Shown here piece after piece: positions 23,169 through 31,443 of a DNA stretch of 64,000 bases. The notes below the pieces were generated by a model. It saw only the letters and a list, made by a program, of their open reading frames with translations, made no database searches and was not told the DNA's origin. The DNA is from JAZDIU01 sp043804635 (lineage in GTDB: Bacteria; Chloroflexota; Dehalococcoidia; Dehalococcoidales; UBA2162). Each line of letters starts with the position of its first letter. Position 1 is the stretch's first letter. The translations under genes were made by a program, and so were the position numbers. The stretch is taken from assembly GCA_043804635.1 (NCBI GenBank), contig JAZDIU010000011.1, positions 1-64,000 of the forward strand. Direction: 5' to 3'.

Positions 23169-24782
23169 ATGCAAGATTCCAGCTTAAAAATAGATTCCTC
23201 CTTGGGACTTCCGGCAAGATTCACAAAATGGAGAGAAGACCAGCTTCAAGCGGTAAGTGCAATTACAAAATCAGACAAATCTGTATTCTTGGGTGATTTT
23301 CCAACAGGTACGGGTAAAAGCCTCCTGTCAATCGGCGTTCATCGAGCATTGCGAAATCGATGTGTGTACCTTTGTGGGACAAAACAATTGCAGTCGCAAA
23401 TAATGTCTGACTTCAGTGAAATTGCTGTTAGCCTCAAGGGGAAAGCCAATTACCCCTGTGTTTTGAAATACGAGCAATTTCCGCAAGTTACCGCGGATGA
23501 TTGTGCTTATCCAAAACCGTCGTCCTGCAAGTATTATGGTGAATGTCCGTATTATTGCGCTAAGGCGGAAGCGAAGGTTGCCCCACTCGTTGTTTTGAAC
23601 AATGCTTATTTTCTGGCCGAGGCCAATGGTGAGTTCTCAGCTTTTGGGAATACCGAGTTTTTGATAGTAGATGAAATTGATTCCGTTGATATGGCCTTAC
23701 TTGGTTACATTCAATTTACGATTACGCTCAAGCAATTAGAGAAGTTTGGATTAAGGTTGCCGAACAATCCGGATAATAAAAACAGTTGGTTACAATGGAT
23801 TCCCGGAACCCTGGCTAATTTAGAGCCGTGGATGGAAAATTATCTTTCCCAGCTAAAGGGTAAAGACCCGGCAAGGTGGGGTCCAATGGAAATTGAGCTT
23901 CAGCGTCAAGCCAAAAAGATGGACAAGCTTTACGGCAAGTTAGATTTTTTAAGAAAGGAGGTTGACGATTCATGGGTATTCTTTTCCCATGAAATAAAAG
24001 ACGGGAGAGAATGGGTGTTTAAGCCGGTGCAAGTTGGGAAATACGGATACCGGTATTTATGGAGTCATGGAGAGCGAGCTTTAGGGATGTCGGGAACGAT
24101 ATTTGATCCAGGGATAACCTGTACGGATTTGGGCATTGATGATTGCGATTACATGAGACTGGATAGCCCATTTCCCGTAGAGAACCGTCCGATCTTTTAT
24201 AAACCGGTAGTCAATCTTACCATGAAAACTATGGATTATGAATTACCGATACTCGCGAAAGAGGTTGACGGTATTTTAGCCAAGTATCCATCGGAGAAAA
24301 TCCTGGTTCACACGGTAAGTTATAAAGTCAGGGATTATCTTTTGTCTCACCTTTCCGAGCAATGGAGAATTGTTACTCATACATCGCAGACCCGGGAAAT
24401 GGAATTAGAAGATTTTAAGGCGAGTAAATTACCGCTGGTTATGTTATCGCCGTCATTCGGAAGAGGGGTCGATTTACCAGAGGCCGATAATGTCGGTGCC
24501 GTTGTGATAGTGAAAATGCCTTACTTGGATTTATCCGATCCTCAGACGAAAGCCAGAATGAACATGAAAGACGGAGGGAGGTGGTATTCTTTAAAAGCAG
24601 CGCAAAGTTTAGTGCAGCAAAGCGGAAGGTCGATTCGGTCAAAAACTCAAAGAAGTGACACTTATATTTTAGACTCTCAATTCTCGCGGCTCCGGCGTCA
24701 GTTAGGAGACACTTTGCCAGCATGGTGGACGAAAGCGATTATTGATGTTCCGGTCGAGAAAAGAGCGGGGCAATTAATATAA
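23169..24782 (+). CDS. DinG/XPD-type superfamily 2 helicase, 537 aa
   Basis: ATG 23169 has only a weak AAAAGGACGG upstream. FPTGTGKSLLSIG near residue 45 is Walker A, LIVDEIDSVD near 170 is the DEAH-like motif II, and QQSGRSIRSKTQRSDTYILDSQF near 480 is motif VI. Between motifs I and II are four Cys (NYPCVLK, DDCAY, SSCKYYGECPYYC) that could hold a 4Fe-4S cluster, as in XPD/DinG helicases. It would unwind DNA 5' to 3' during replication or repair. A dyad copy follows its stop. Confidence 0.85.
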   Translation: MQDSSLKIDSSLGLPARFTKWREDQLQAVSAITKSDKSVFLGDFPTGTGKSLLSIGVHRALRNRCVYLCGTKQLQSQIMSDFSEIAVSLKGKANYPCVLKYEQFPQVTADDCAYPKPSSCKYYGECPYYCAKAEAKVAPLVVLNNAYFLAEANGEFSAFGNTEFLIVDEIDSVDMALLGYIQFTITLKQLEKFGLRLPNNPDNKNSWLQWIPGTLANLEPWMENYLSQLKGKDPARWGPMEIELQRQAKKMDKLYGKLDFLRKEVDDSWVFFSHEIKDGREWVFKPVQVGKYGYRYLWSHGERALGMSGTIFDPGITCTDLGIDDCDYMRLDSPFPVENRPIFYKPVVNLTMKTMDYELPILAKEVDGILAKYPSEKILVHTVSYKVRDYLLSHLSEQWRIVTHTSQTREMELEDFKASKLPLVMLSPSFGRGVDLPEADNVGAVVIVKMPYLDLSDPQTKARMNMKDGGRWYSLKAAQSLVQQSGRSIRSKTQRSDTYILDSQFSRLRRQLGDTLPAWWTKAIIDVPVEKRAGQLI

Positions 24783-24784
24783 AA

Positions 24785-24800
24785 TATTTCTCAAGAAATA
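24785..24800. repeat. 16-bp dispersed dyad (CA centre)
   Basis: TATTTCTCAAGAAATA, exact, 2 bases after the helicase stop and just before AAAAAGAGGAGAG of the next gene. Confidence 0.9.
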
Positions 24801-24819
24801 AAAAAAGAGGAGAGTAAAA

Positions 24820-25218
24820 ATGCAACAGCGTTTCAACGCAATAGAGTTACCAAAAACACGATTTTCCTATCCAGAGATACCGAAAATCAGGTATGGTAAT
24901 CTTATCGTTAAATTCTTCGGTTGTCGCGAAGCTCATAAGGTTAAAGAATGTTCAAAATGCGAGTTCTGGTCGAATGATAACGAGCATTTTGAGCAATGTC
25001 CAATTGTCCAGGACCAAAAAGAGGCGGCCATGCTCAGCAAGGAATACAAGAGCCTTTTGGCATTGGATAAAATACCCTTGCCGGCCAAGGTTAAGCTTAT
25101 CCTTTTTCCCGAACTACCGGTTAAAGAGAAAGGGAAGAGTACGGGGAGGCCGGTATCCGTAAAGAAGTTAAATTTCCTTGACCCTACAGGTTTTCTTGAT
25201 GAAGAAGATGAGAAATGA
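24820..25218 (+). CDS. Cys-containing hypothetical protein, 132 aa
   Basis: ATG 24820 follows AGAGGAGAGTAAAA. Residues 37-65 hold VVKFFGC/CREAHKVKECSKCEFW-like Cys and a later HFEQCPIV, giving a possible zinc site. The second half is proline-rich and basic (LPVKEKGKSTGRPVSVKKLNF). The stop overlaps the next gene (ATGA). Family unknown. Confidence 0.7.
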   Translation: MQQRFNAIELPKTRFSYPEIPKIRYGNLIVKFFGCREAHKVKECSKCEFWSNDNEHFEQCPIVQDQKEAAMLSKEYKSLLALDKIPLPAKVKLILFPELPVKEKGKSTGRPVSVKKLNFLDPTGFLDEEDEK

Positions 25219-25970
25219 ACGACGATAAGGTTTTGTTAGCCGCGCATCATCGTTCGGCGCTTCTTAAAACCTGGGTTGGGTTAGGGTGTCCCAAAATTGT
25301 TATTATGCGGGGTTTTCATGATGGTGCATGGGGCCCGGCTGAGACGGTTATTGGTTTAGGTAAAGCCTTGAGAGTGCCGATGGAGCGGCGACGGTTGTTT
25401 AAGGTTCTCAGGTTTTTTAATTGGGGAGGCTGGTCCAGGGAGACTTGGGACGACTGGATGGAAGAATTCCCTGAAGAGCGAAGAATTCTAAGCCTGCAAA
25501 GAATTAAATATTTAATTATTAATAACGGGGGTGAAGATAATATGGCTGATTTTACTCCGGACGAGCTTAAGATTATTGTCGAAGCAAATGGTATGACTAT
25601 GGAGGCCCTTCTCGATAGGGTGATCAAGGGCAATGACCGGCTCATGGATTATTACGGGGAGATCAAGAAAGAAAAAGATACGGAAACCTGGAATTCTCTC
25701 GTGGACAATTTGCACGTTGCCGTTGAGAGGCTAGAGTTGCTTACCGAGGTTCTCGCGTTCAAGGGGTATCACGATTGTTTTTATATAAAAGACGGGGTGC
25801 GGACGCGTAGATGTTTGGATGAGAACAAAAGCAATATTGTTTGCTGGGCTTGCTTGAGTGATAAAAAATATTGGGAAACCGAGTTGTTTGGAACGGGGAC
25901 TCCTCTACCGTATCGCACTCGCAAAGGGGAAAGGCTAATGAGGTTTATCAAAGCCGGGGGGAAATTATGA
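25215..25970 (+). CDS. Hypothetical protein, 251 aa
   Basis: ATG 25215 overlaps the previous stop. The first 90 residues are rich in W and R (GFHDGAWGPAETVIGLGKAL, FFNWGGWSRETWDDWMEEFPEE) and may bind DNA. The middle is a helical region (MTMEALLDRVIKGNDRLMDYYGEIKKEK). The end has Cys pairs in CLDENKSNIVCWACLSDKKYW. An internal ATG with GGGGGTGAAGATAAT upstream (25541) could give a shorter form. No family recognised. Confidence 0.7.
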   Translation: MNDDKVLLAAHHRSALLKTWVGLGCPKIVIMRGFHDGAWGPAETVIGLGKALRVPMERRRLFKVLRFFNWGGWSRETWDDWMEEFPEERRILSLQRIKYLIINNGGEDNMADFTPDELKIIVEANGMTMEALLDRVIKGNDRLMDYYGEIKKEKDTETWNSLVDNLHVAVERLELLTEVLAFKGYHDCFYIKDGVRTRRCLDENKSNIVCWACLSDKKYWETELFGTGTPLPYRTRKGERLMRFIKAGGKL

Positions 25971-27706
25971 CAGGGCTGGTTAATTTTCTTATCGCGGATT
26001 TGTTTTGCGGCGCCGGCGGGACTTCTACCGGGGCTGAACTTGCAATCAGGGAAATCGGTGGTCAGATGATTCTTGTTTGTGTCAATCATTGGCCGGTCGC
26101 AATTGAAACTCATAAAAAGAATCATCCTACAGCTCGCCATTATGTTGAAGATGTGACTGTTGCCGATCCGAACAAAATAGTCACGGAAGGGTATCTTGAC
26201 CTGCTTTGTGCTTCGCCGGAATGCCGTTATTACAGTCGGGCCCGTGGGGGGAAGCCAGTCCATGATCAAGGCCGAATGAATCCCTGGGCGGTTCACCGTT
26301 GGCTTACATCCCTAAATGTTCGGTGTCTTCTTGTTGAGAATGTACCGGAATTTATGGATTGGGGACCGCTTCTTTTTGATGGGACGCCTGATCCGAAAGG
26401 GAAAGGATTGTTTTTCCAGTCTTGGGTAAAGGCATTATGGGAAATGGGATACAAAGCTGAGTGGAGATTACTTAACGCTGCTAATTACGGCGACGCTACT
26501 ACTCGTACCAGGTTCTTTCTTATCGCTCGTAATGATGGGCATTCAATTGTTTGGCCGGAGCCGTCTCATCGTGAAAACGGTGCTGCTGAAATGTTCAGTG
26601 AACTTCCGAAATGGCGTTCTGCTCGGGAGATAATCGACTGGAACAATACCGGGCGTTCCCTTTTGGATGATCCCCGGTATCTAAAACGTCCATTGAGCGA
26701 GAAGACGCGAAAACGTATTGCCCGTGGACTTGAAAAGTTTGGTGGGGCGCTCGCGCCTTATTATATTCGACTTTTAGGATTAGAGCCCGTCATGAATCCA
26801 GAGGGGGATAAAAACGAGCCTTTTGTATTGAACCGGAACGGGGAAAACGGCGGGGCCCGTACGCACTCGATAGATTCTCCTTTACCTACCGCGACGACGC
26901 GCGGGGCTGGTTATTTGGTACTTCCGGGGATTGAATCTTTTGTTATGGGTAAGCAGGGTCACTCGCCGGCTTATCGGAGCATTGAGGAACCTATTCCGAG
27001 TGTCACTTGCGAATCGGCCTCAAAACTCATTGAGCCTGTTATCGAACCTTTTGTTCTTGGGCAGCATTCAGGGAGCGCACCACGGTCGGTCGAAAACCCG
27101 ATTCCTACCGTTATGTCCGACGGTGCTATTTCTGTGGTAACTCCGACGATGGTCAAATATTACGGGAATGGTGACTGTAAATCTGTTGAAGATCCGGTCC
27201 CAACATTAACTACGAAAGACCGGGTAGGATTAGCGAGTCCTGTGTTGGTAGAGGTTAATCATGGAGGTCATGATGACCGGTGTCGCTCGGTAGATAAGCC
27301 ATTGGGAGTGCTTACCACAAAAAGGGGGACGGCGCTTATTTCTCCATTCATCGTTCCTCAGTTTAGCGAGAGGGAAATGCAAAAACCAAGGTTTAATAGC
27401 ATTGAAAATCCTCTCCCGGCTGTAACCGGGCATGGCGCCGGCGCACTTGTTGAGCCGGTTATTACTCATGTGAATGGGATTGTGGATCCTCGTCGTGTTG
27501 TTGAAATTAATGGTCAACCTTACGTGCTTGATATTAAGTTTAGAATGCTTTCTAATTTAGAGCTTGCCCGGGCGATGGGGTTTACGAACAACGAAACAAC
27601 CTATGAATTTGTTGGTAATATTGGAGAAGTTACGCGGCAAATCGGTAATGCGGTACCGGTAAATTTAGCGAAGGCGTTGGTTTTATCTATTTTGAAGGAG
27701 GCATAA
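25967..27706 (+). CDS. C5-cytosine DNA methyltransferase with six target-domain repeats, 579 aa
   Basis: The start is ATG 25967, overlapping the previous stop as ATGA, with GGGGGGAAATT upstream. DLFCGAGGTSTGAEL is motif I. CASPECRYYSRARGG is the catalytic motif IV in its SPEC form, with the Cys retained. ENVPEFMDWG is motif VI, TRTRFFLIAR motif VIII, and GNAVPVNLAKAL motif X. Between VIII and X are six degenerate repeats of about 45 residues, each with S-(I/V)-(D/E)-x-P-x-P-x-x-T followed by LVxP. They form a long target-recognition region. It should methylate cytosine at C5, possibly at an unusual or relaxed target. Confidence 0.9.
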   Translation: MTGLVNFLIADLFCGAGGTSTGAELAIREIGGQMILVCVNHWPVAIETHKKNHPTARHYVEDVTVADPNKIVTEGYLDLLCASPECRYYSRARGGKPVHDQGRMNPWAVHRWLTSLNVRCLLVENVPEFMDWGPLLFDGTPDPKGKGLFFQSWVKALWEMGYKAEWRLLNAANYGDATTRTRFFLIARNDGHSIVWPEPSHRENGAAEMFSELPKWRSAREIIDWNNTGRSLLDDPRYLKRPLSEKTRKRIARGLEKFGGALAPYYIRLLGLEPVMNPEGDKNEPFVLNRNGENGGARTHSIDSPLPTATTRGAGYLVLPGIESFVMGKQGHSPAYRSIEEPIPSVTCESASKLIEPVIEPFVLGQHSGSAPRSVENPIPTVMSDGAISVVTPTMVKYYGNGDCKSVEDPVPTLTTKDRVGLASPVLVEVNHGGHDDRCRSVDKPLGVLTTKRGTALISPFIVPQFSEREMQKPRFNSIENPLPAVTGHGAGALVEPVITHVNGIVDPRRVVEINGQPYVLDIKFRMLSNLELARAMGFTNNETTYEFVGNIGEVTRQIGNAVPVNLAKALVLSILKEA

Positions 27707-27707
27707 T

Positions 27708-27782
27708 ATGCCAAGGCCAGTTAATCTTATAACCATGGTTGAGTCGGTTGCCAAAGGGCGGACTCGGGTGGTAGTGAGATGA
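27708..27782 (+). CDS. Very short protein, 24 aa
   Basis: ATG 27708 is preceded by TTGAAGGAGGCATAAT at good spacing, and its TGA overlaps the ATG of the RuvC-like gene. It encodes MPRPVNLITMVESVAKGRTR and four more residues. It may be a coupling leader or a remnant. The MPR start also occurs at 8054 and 8285. Confidence 0.4.
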   Translation: MPRPVNLITMVESVAKGRTRVVVR

Positions 27783-28234
27783 AGTGCGGAATCGATCCGG
27801 GAATTTTCGGAGCCATTGCATTTCTGGATGACTCGAATAATTTTATCAAAGTTGTAGACATGCCTGTTATGACTATTGGGAAAAGCAAACACCAGGTCAA
27901 CGCTGCCGAGCTCGCAAAAATTATTGATTCATGTTCTGGTGAAGGTGCAACCGCTTACCTGGAATCAGTTAGTGCTATGCCAGGGCAAGGGGTAACCGGT
28001 GTTTTTTCCTTCGGGTGTTCTTTTGGAATAGTGTTAGGAGTTTTGGGAGCCTTGAAAATTCCAGTCGTTCTGGTTACGCCGGTCTCGTGGAAGAGAAGGG
28101 CCGGGCTTATCGGGAAAGAAAAGGACATGGCAAGGACGCTTGCCATAAGGTTGTACCCTGAAGCTGAATTGAGCCGGAAGAAGGATATAGGACGTGCGGA
28201 CGCGATCTGTATAGCCCGCTTCTCTGTAGTTTGA
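27779..28234 (+). CDS. RuvC-like Holliday junction resolvase, 151 aa
   Basis: ATG 27779 overlaps the preceding stop. The fold landmarks are KCGIDPGIFGAIAFLD with D6, TAYLESVSAMPGQGVTGVFSFGCSFGI with the catalytic Glu, and RRAGLIGKEKDMARTLAI then GRADAICIA with the last Asp. This matches RuvC-type resolvases of phages and bacteria, with the usual length. It would cleave four-way junctions during replication or recombination. Confidence 0.87.
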   Translation: MKCGIDPGIFGAIAFLDDSNNFIKVVDMPVMTIGKSKHQVNAAELAKIIDSCSGEGATAYLESVSAMPGQGVTGVFSFGCSFGIVLGVLGALKIPVVLVTPVSWKRRAGLIGKEKDMARTLAIRLYPEAELSRKKDIGRADAICIARFSVV

Positions 28235-28235
28235 T

Positions 28236-28433
28236 ATGTATCTCACCAACGGTAAAATTGCCTGGGAGATTTTTCCGAGTTTCATTTTGCCGGGTAAAGA
28301 GTGGAAAGTCGTGGAACGTTTGGATTGGTATAATTATAAAGTCGGTGTTTGTGGTGAGCTCAGAAAAATCGAAAGTAAAAAAGCGCGTATAATCACCCAG
28401 AAGGATATTGTCAGTGGCAAGACTCAGGACTAG
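28236..28433 (+). CDS. Small hypothetical protein, 65 aa
   Basis: ATG 28236 lies one base after the resolvase stop with no separate ribosome-binding site, so translation is probably coupled. It encodes a beta-rich basic product (YLTNGKIAWEIFPSFILPG, WYNYKVGVCGELRKIESKKARI), possibly an SH3-like fold. Last gene of the forward replication module. Confidence 0.65.
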   Translation: MYLTNGKIAWEIFPSFILPGKEWKVVERLDWYNYKVGVCGELRKIESKKARIITQKDIVSGKTQD

Positions 28434-28600
28434 GCAAAATGGGTGTAACAGGGCTAGAACGGGCAGCCAGGCGGCAAGGATGGGCGCTGTAGGCGGTTGC
28501 CGGGTGGCTGAAAAGAGAAATTTGAAAGGGAAAGATTTAATGTAATGGTTCCAAGAAAAGGAAGAGGGGGAGAGCTTTAATAACTCTTCCCCCTTTTTTG
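28434..28600 (+). ncRNA. Structured non-coding segment ending in a terminator
   Basis: After the last replication gene there is a G-rich stretch of about 90 bases (28440-28510) with repeated GGC/GGCAAGG/GGTTGCC elements able to pair, then GGGGGAGAG...CTCTTCCCCC followed by TTTTTT (28566-28599), a strong Rho-independent terminator. About 28 bases at 28456-28483 recur inverted near 62205-62232. It may be a small RNA, a 3' UTR or a recombination site. The terminator also separates convergent genes. Confidence 0.5.
28456..28483 (+). repeat. Inverted dispersed repeat, copy A
   Basis: About 28 bases beginning AGAACGGGC and ending GGCGGCAAGGATGG. The reverse complement occurs at 62205-62232 with 3 mismatches in the middle. 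Both copies are non-coding. Confidence 0.8.
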
Positions 28601-28630
28601 TTTCTTTGGGAGCCGTTTGGCCGGTGAGGG

Positions 28631-28843
28631 TTAAATGGTAACCTTGCTGGCGTCTTGCCCGTTAGCCGCGCATCCTTTGGTAGCTTTAACGAATCTCTTT
28701 TTCACGTCGCCTCTGGTGCCGCCGGTCTTGCCGTCGAGAACCATACCAACGCAAGCGGCATGGCTGTTGGTTTTGGGCACCCATCGTCCGGTCGGGGTAA
28801 CCTTGCTTCTGAGGGCTGTTCCGAATATTCTACCTTTACCCAT
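28631..28843 (-). CDS. Small basic protein, 70 aa
   Basis: On the reverse strand ATG 28841-28843 is preceded by AAGGAGTATTAAC. A longer frame upstream lacks this support. The product is Gly/Lys/Thr-rich with two Cys (GKGRIFGTALRSKVTPTGRW, HAACVGMVLDGKTGGTRGDVKKRF), beta-rich and basic. Last gene of the leftward operon. Possibly nucleic-acid binding or structural. Family unknown. Confidence 0.7.
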   Translation of the reverse strand: MGKGRIFGTALRSKVTPTGRWVPKTNSHAACVGMVLDGKTGGTRGDVKKRFVKATKGCAANGQDASKVTI

Positions 28844-28915
28844 GTTAATACTCCTTATGAAAATATTTTCTATTTTTAATATATGGGTAATTTTAATAAT
28901 TAACAATTAAAACGA

Positions 28916-29224
28916 TTAAGCGTCAATGAAATCGTTTTTACAGTCGAGTAAAAGTAAAGCCGGTACCGCTTCTACTTCGTTACGTTTAGCTATATCTTTA
29001 CCTTCTTCGCTATTTATATCGATTTGGATAATAGTCCCCTCTTCCACATCTTTCTTGAATCTGGTTTTTTCTTCTTCGCAACCATCACAGTTTTCTTGAA
29101 CAAGTAAAACTAGCCGGGGATGGCATTCATCTTTGGATTCTTTTATCATTTTTTTAACACAGCCTAGAGCGATATCTGTGTCCTCAAAACTATAACAGAC
29201 TTTTGCTTCGTCTTTATTACTCAT
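28916..29224 (-). CDS. Thioredoxin-like protein, 102 aa
   Basis: Reverse-strand product with PRLVLLVQENCDGCEEEK (about residues 36-53), a C-x-x-C redox motif after a beta strand, and VEAVPALLLLD near 90, supplying the cis-Pro of a thioredoxin fold. It lacks the classic WCGPC. It could reduce disulfides or keep a Cys-rich partner active. Overlaps the upstream gene by 8 bases in the operon. Confidence 0.75.
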   Translation of the reverse strand: MSNKDEAKVCYSFEDTDIALGCVKKMIKESKDECHPRLVLLVQENCDGCEEEKTRFKKDVEEGTIIQIDINSEEGKDIAKRNEVEAVPALLLLDCKNDFIDA

Positions 29225-29426
29225 CTTCGTTTTCCTCTTCTGTGGTTATTTTATCTCCTAATGGCTCAAGGAGTGCAAACAATTCAAGCGTTGTATGGCC
29301 GGGTGCGTTTGGTAGAAGTACACATGAATCTTCGCGGCAGATAAGAACGCCGTCATTTCCCCGTTTGAAATCAATGCAACTTCCGTCAGCGAGTGTGATT
29401 CTAACCAGTTGTTCTAGTTTACTCAC
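29217..29426 (-). CDS. Small hypothetical protein, 69 aa (GTG start)
   Basis: GTG at 29424-29426 overlaps the end of the upstream gene (GTGAGTAA), indicating coupling. The product is beta-rich then acidic (VRITLADGSCIDFKRGNDGVL, ITTEEENEDE). No family recognised. Confidence 0.65.
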   Translation of the reverse strand: MSKLEQLVRITLADGSCIDFKRGNDGVLICREDSCVLLPNAPGHTTLELFALLEPLGDKITTEEENEDE

Positions 29427-29799
29427 TCGTGTCTTCTCCGGATTTTGTCAAAACATCCAGTTTTAGTGTTTGAGCTACCAGGATATCTTGTTTTATCGCT
29501 TCTAACTCGGCAATATTGTGTTCGTATTTTACTTGTTTACGTCGCGCGATATTTAATAAGCCTATTTTTGTATAAGGGAGGCTTTTCCCCGGGTAAAGAG
29601 TCGGCGCTAATTCCTTGATCGCTGTTAGGTTTGTTAATATTCGGGTATCTAAGTCGGATTCGTCTATTGTTAGCATTTCAGGCACAACCTTAATTTCTCT
29701 TTTTGCCGTTTCGGTGAAAACAGTAATTAAACGGGCCATGAAAGAAGTGTCCGCTCTTTGTTCTTTTGATAATTTTAGTAATAGCCATGAAGGAATCAT
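29419..29799 (-). CDS. Helical hypothetical protein, 126 aa
   Basis: ATG 29797-29799 overlaps the upstream stop as ATGA, preferred over an upstream TTG. Helical throughout (WLLLKLSKEQRADTSFMARLITVFTETAKREI, NIARRKQVKYEHNIAELEAIKQDILVAQTL). Possibly an adaptor or coiled-coil regulator. Family unknown. Confidence 0.7.
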   Translation of the reverse strand: MIPSWLLLKLSKEQRADTSFMARLITVFTETAKREIKVVPEMLTIDESDLDTRILTNLTAIKELAPTLYPGKSLPYTKIGLLNIARRKQVKYEHNIAELEAIKQDILVAQTLKLDVLTKSGEDTSE

Positions 29800-30185
29800 A
29801 GTTTTAATTTCTTGCAAATCCCCTGAGCGTAAGCGACGAGCTGTTCGCGGGTTTCGATCTGCAACTTAATTTTTAAATCTCTTAGATGAGCTCTAATAGT
29901 TACAGGGGAAACTTTTTGGTTGTCAGCAATGTCCTTGGTAGACATTTGGGCTGCCAGGAGCGGCAATATCTTCTTTTCGGTATCTGTTATGAGTGTTTTA
30001 AAATCATTAGCGTAAGCATCTCCGAAAATTAAAGCAAATTCATTTTCGTAATTTATTTTATTGAGACCTTCTTCACTCAGGTCTATTATAAATAAAGAAC
30101 CACGGTCTTTACTTTCCGCGATGTATCCAAAGCGGTAGTTTCCGCGCGGGTCTACTATTTTGACGTAGCTATTCTTCTGAAACAT
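29796..30185 (-). CDS. LuxR/GerE-type HTH protein, 129 aa
   Basis: The N-terminal half is beta-rich (NSYVKIVDPRGNYRFGYIAES). The C-terminal half is a GerE-type DNA-binding domain, EKKILPLLAAQMSTKDIADNQKVSPVTIRAHLRDLKIKLQIETREQL, with the usual four-helix spacing. It likely regulates transcription of this operon or of the divergent rightward genes, whose promoter region contains three direct repeats. Overlaps both neighbours. Confidence 0.8.
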   Translation of the reverse strand: MFQKNSYVKIVDPRGNYRFGYIAESKDRGSLFIIDLSEEGLNKINYENEFALIFGDAYANDFKTLITDTEKKILPLLAAQMSTKDIADNQKVSPVTIRAHLRDLKIKLQIETREQLVAYAQGICKKLKL

Positions 30186-30660
30186 CTGCCACCTCTGGCG
30201 TAACCGTTGTTGGAGTAGACGCTATGAGTATCTCAAGTTCCTTTTGCTTCCACTGGATTAAACATTTCTTTTGCAAGGACACGCTTTCAGCGAATGTCCC
30301 TTTTATCGTAGCTTCTTCGGCGCATTTTTTAATAAATTGTTTTTTAGATTCGGGTTTTTTAATCTTTTTCCCGGTACATTCGGTAACATAACTAGCTAAC
30401 GTGTCGGTAGTAAGTGAATTGCAATCAGTGATTTTACTGAGCAGGCAAACGGCTACGTCTTTGGAATTTAGTTTACCATGAGATGAAATTTTTGCAGGTT
30501 TCGGAGGTTGAGAACGACAAATTAATTCCGCTTCTTCCACCGTATCAGCTTTGCCAGTGCATATTTTTGCTCCGGCGCAAAATGACAATTTCCGGTCATC
30601 GTGAGTCCCGGAAATATAAGGGCGCATGCATTCATTGTATTCGGTTCTACTAGGGGTCAT
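30169..30660 (-). CDS. Cys-rich phage-type hypothetical protein, 163 aa
   Basis: Starts at ATG 30658-30660 after CGGAGACTGAAG. The N-terminus has a Cys pattern (NECMRPYISG, KLSFCAGAKICTGKADTVEEAELICRSQPP), which I recall from small proteins of environmental viruses. The C-terminal part has a second Cys-containing helical repeat (DVAVCLLSKITDCNSL, KKQFIKKCAEEATIKGTF). Possibly an assembly or structural protein. Function unknown. Confidence 0.7.
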   Translation of the reverse strand: MTPSRTEYNECMRPYISGTHDDRKLSFCAGAKICTGKADTVEEAELICRSQPPKPAKISSHGKLNSKDVAVCLLSKITDCNSLTTDTLASYVTECTGKKIKKPESKKQFIKKCAEEATIKGTFAESVSLQKKCLIQWKQKELEILIASTPTTVTPEVADVSEE

Positions 30661-30689
30661 TCTTCAGTCTCCGACTGCAAGTGCAGCGG

Positions 30690-31385
30690 TCAGGTTCCAG
30701 TCTTCGTGGAAAGCATTTCCTTGACCTGGAAAACCGCTTCTTCTTTTGTTATTTCGCCGTTTTTAACCCTCTGGGCGAGAATTTTAATTTTGCTCAGGTC
30801 GGGTTTGGGTTCGCTTATCGCTTTTGGTTCTTCTGTTTTAATCACCGGTAAAGTCGCCGGTTTTAACGGTTCTGTTCCGGTCAAATCTTTACGCATTGAA
30901 CGTAATTCAGGAACAAGATTAACAAAAAACTCTTTTGGATGCTTGGCGACTTCATCCGGGCCCCAATTGTATCTCTTGCACCAATCTCTCACTCGTTGGT
31001 AAATTGGCTTTTGGGACATTGTTTGGAGCTCTTCAGCGGTAATATCCATCTCGTTACAGTGTTTGGCTAAACAGTCACAAGGTATATTATTGATCCGTGC
31101 GCCTTCCAGCAGGTCTTCCTGTAACCTTAGAAGCTGTCTTACGAGGCGGCCTTCGAGCTGCTGTATCGTCTCTTCGGTCGTAGGTTTGCGGAAATTACTC
31201 ATGTTCACTGGTGTTAATGCGGTGCTGTCAGGGGTTGGAGGGCTAATTAAAGCTACTTCCGCAGCCCTTTCCTCTTCCTCCGGTGCTTTTACCGCCTTGA
31301 ATCCGTTCATGACGGCGGTATGGACGGCATTAGAGCCGATTTCGCCGGCCGCCTTAAAGAGCCAAGCTAATATTTTTTCATCCAT
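30690..31385 (-). CDS. Hypothetical protein heading the leftward operon, 231 aa
   Basis: The ATG at 31383-31385 coincides with the transcription start expected from the reverse promoter (31391-31419), so the message may be leaderless. No Shine-Dalgarno is visible. The middle has a helical segment with CDCLAKHC (RLQEDLLEGARINNIPCDCL), a Cys/His site I recall from archaeal and environmental elements. A proline-rich linker and a C-terminal helix (ILAQRVKNGEITKEEAVFQVKEML) follow. Function unknown. Confidence 0.7.
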   Translation of the reverse strand: MDEKILAWLFKAAGEIGSNAVHTAVMNGFKAVKAPEEEERAAEVALISPPTPDSTALTPVNMSNFRKPTTEETIQQLEGRLVRQLLRLQEDLLEGARINNIPCDCLAKHCNEMDITAEELQTMSQKPIYQRVRDWCKRYNWGPDEVAKHPKEFFVNLVPELRSMRKDLTGTEPLKPATLPVIKTEEPKAISEPKPDLSKIKILAQRVKNGEITKEEAVFQVKEMLSTKTGT

Positions 31386-31390
31386 AGCTT

Positions 31391-31429
31391 AATTTAACCC
31401 TTGACATTCCTTTTGTCAAGTAGAATAAT
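31391..31429. promoter_or_regulatory. Overlapping divergent promoters
   Basis: Rightward: TTGACA 31401-31406, 17-base spacer, AATAAT 31424-31429. Leftward: TTGACA as the complement of 31414-31419, 17-base spacer, TAAATT as the complement of 31391-31396. The two -35 elements form an inverted repeat (CTTGACA/TGTCAAG), so one regulator could control both directions. Confidence 0.7.
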
Positions 31430-31443
31430 AAGATGTGGACGGG

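Noticed and set aside
28635..28910. Forward frame opposite the small basic reverse-strand gene
   Set aside because: Hydrophobic, Pro-rich antisense translation without ribosome-binding site; the reverse gene has AAGGAG at ideal spacing.
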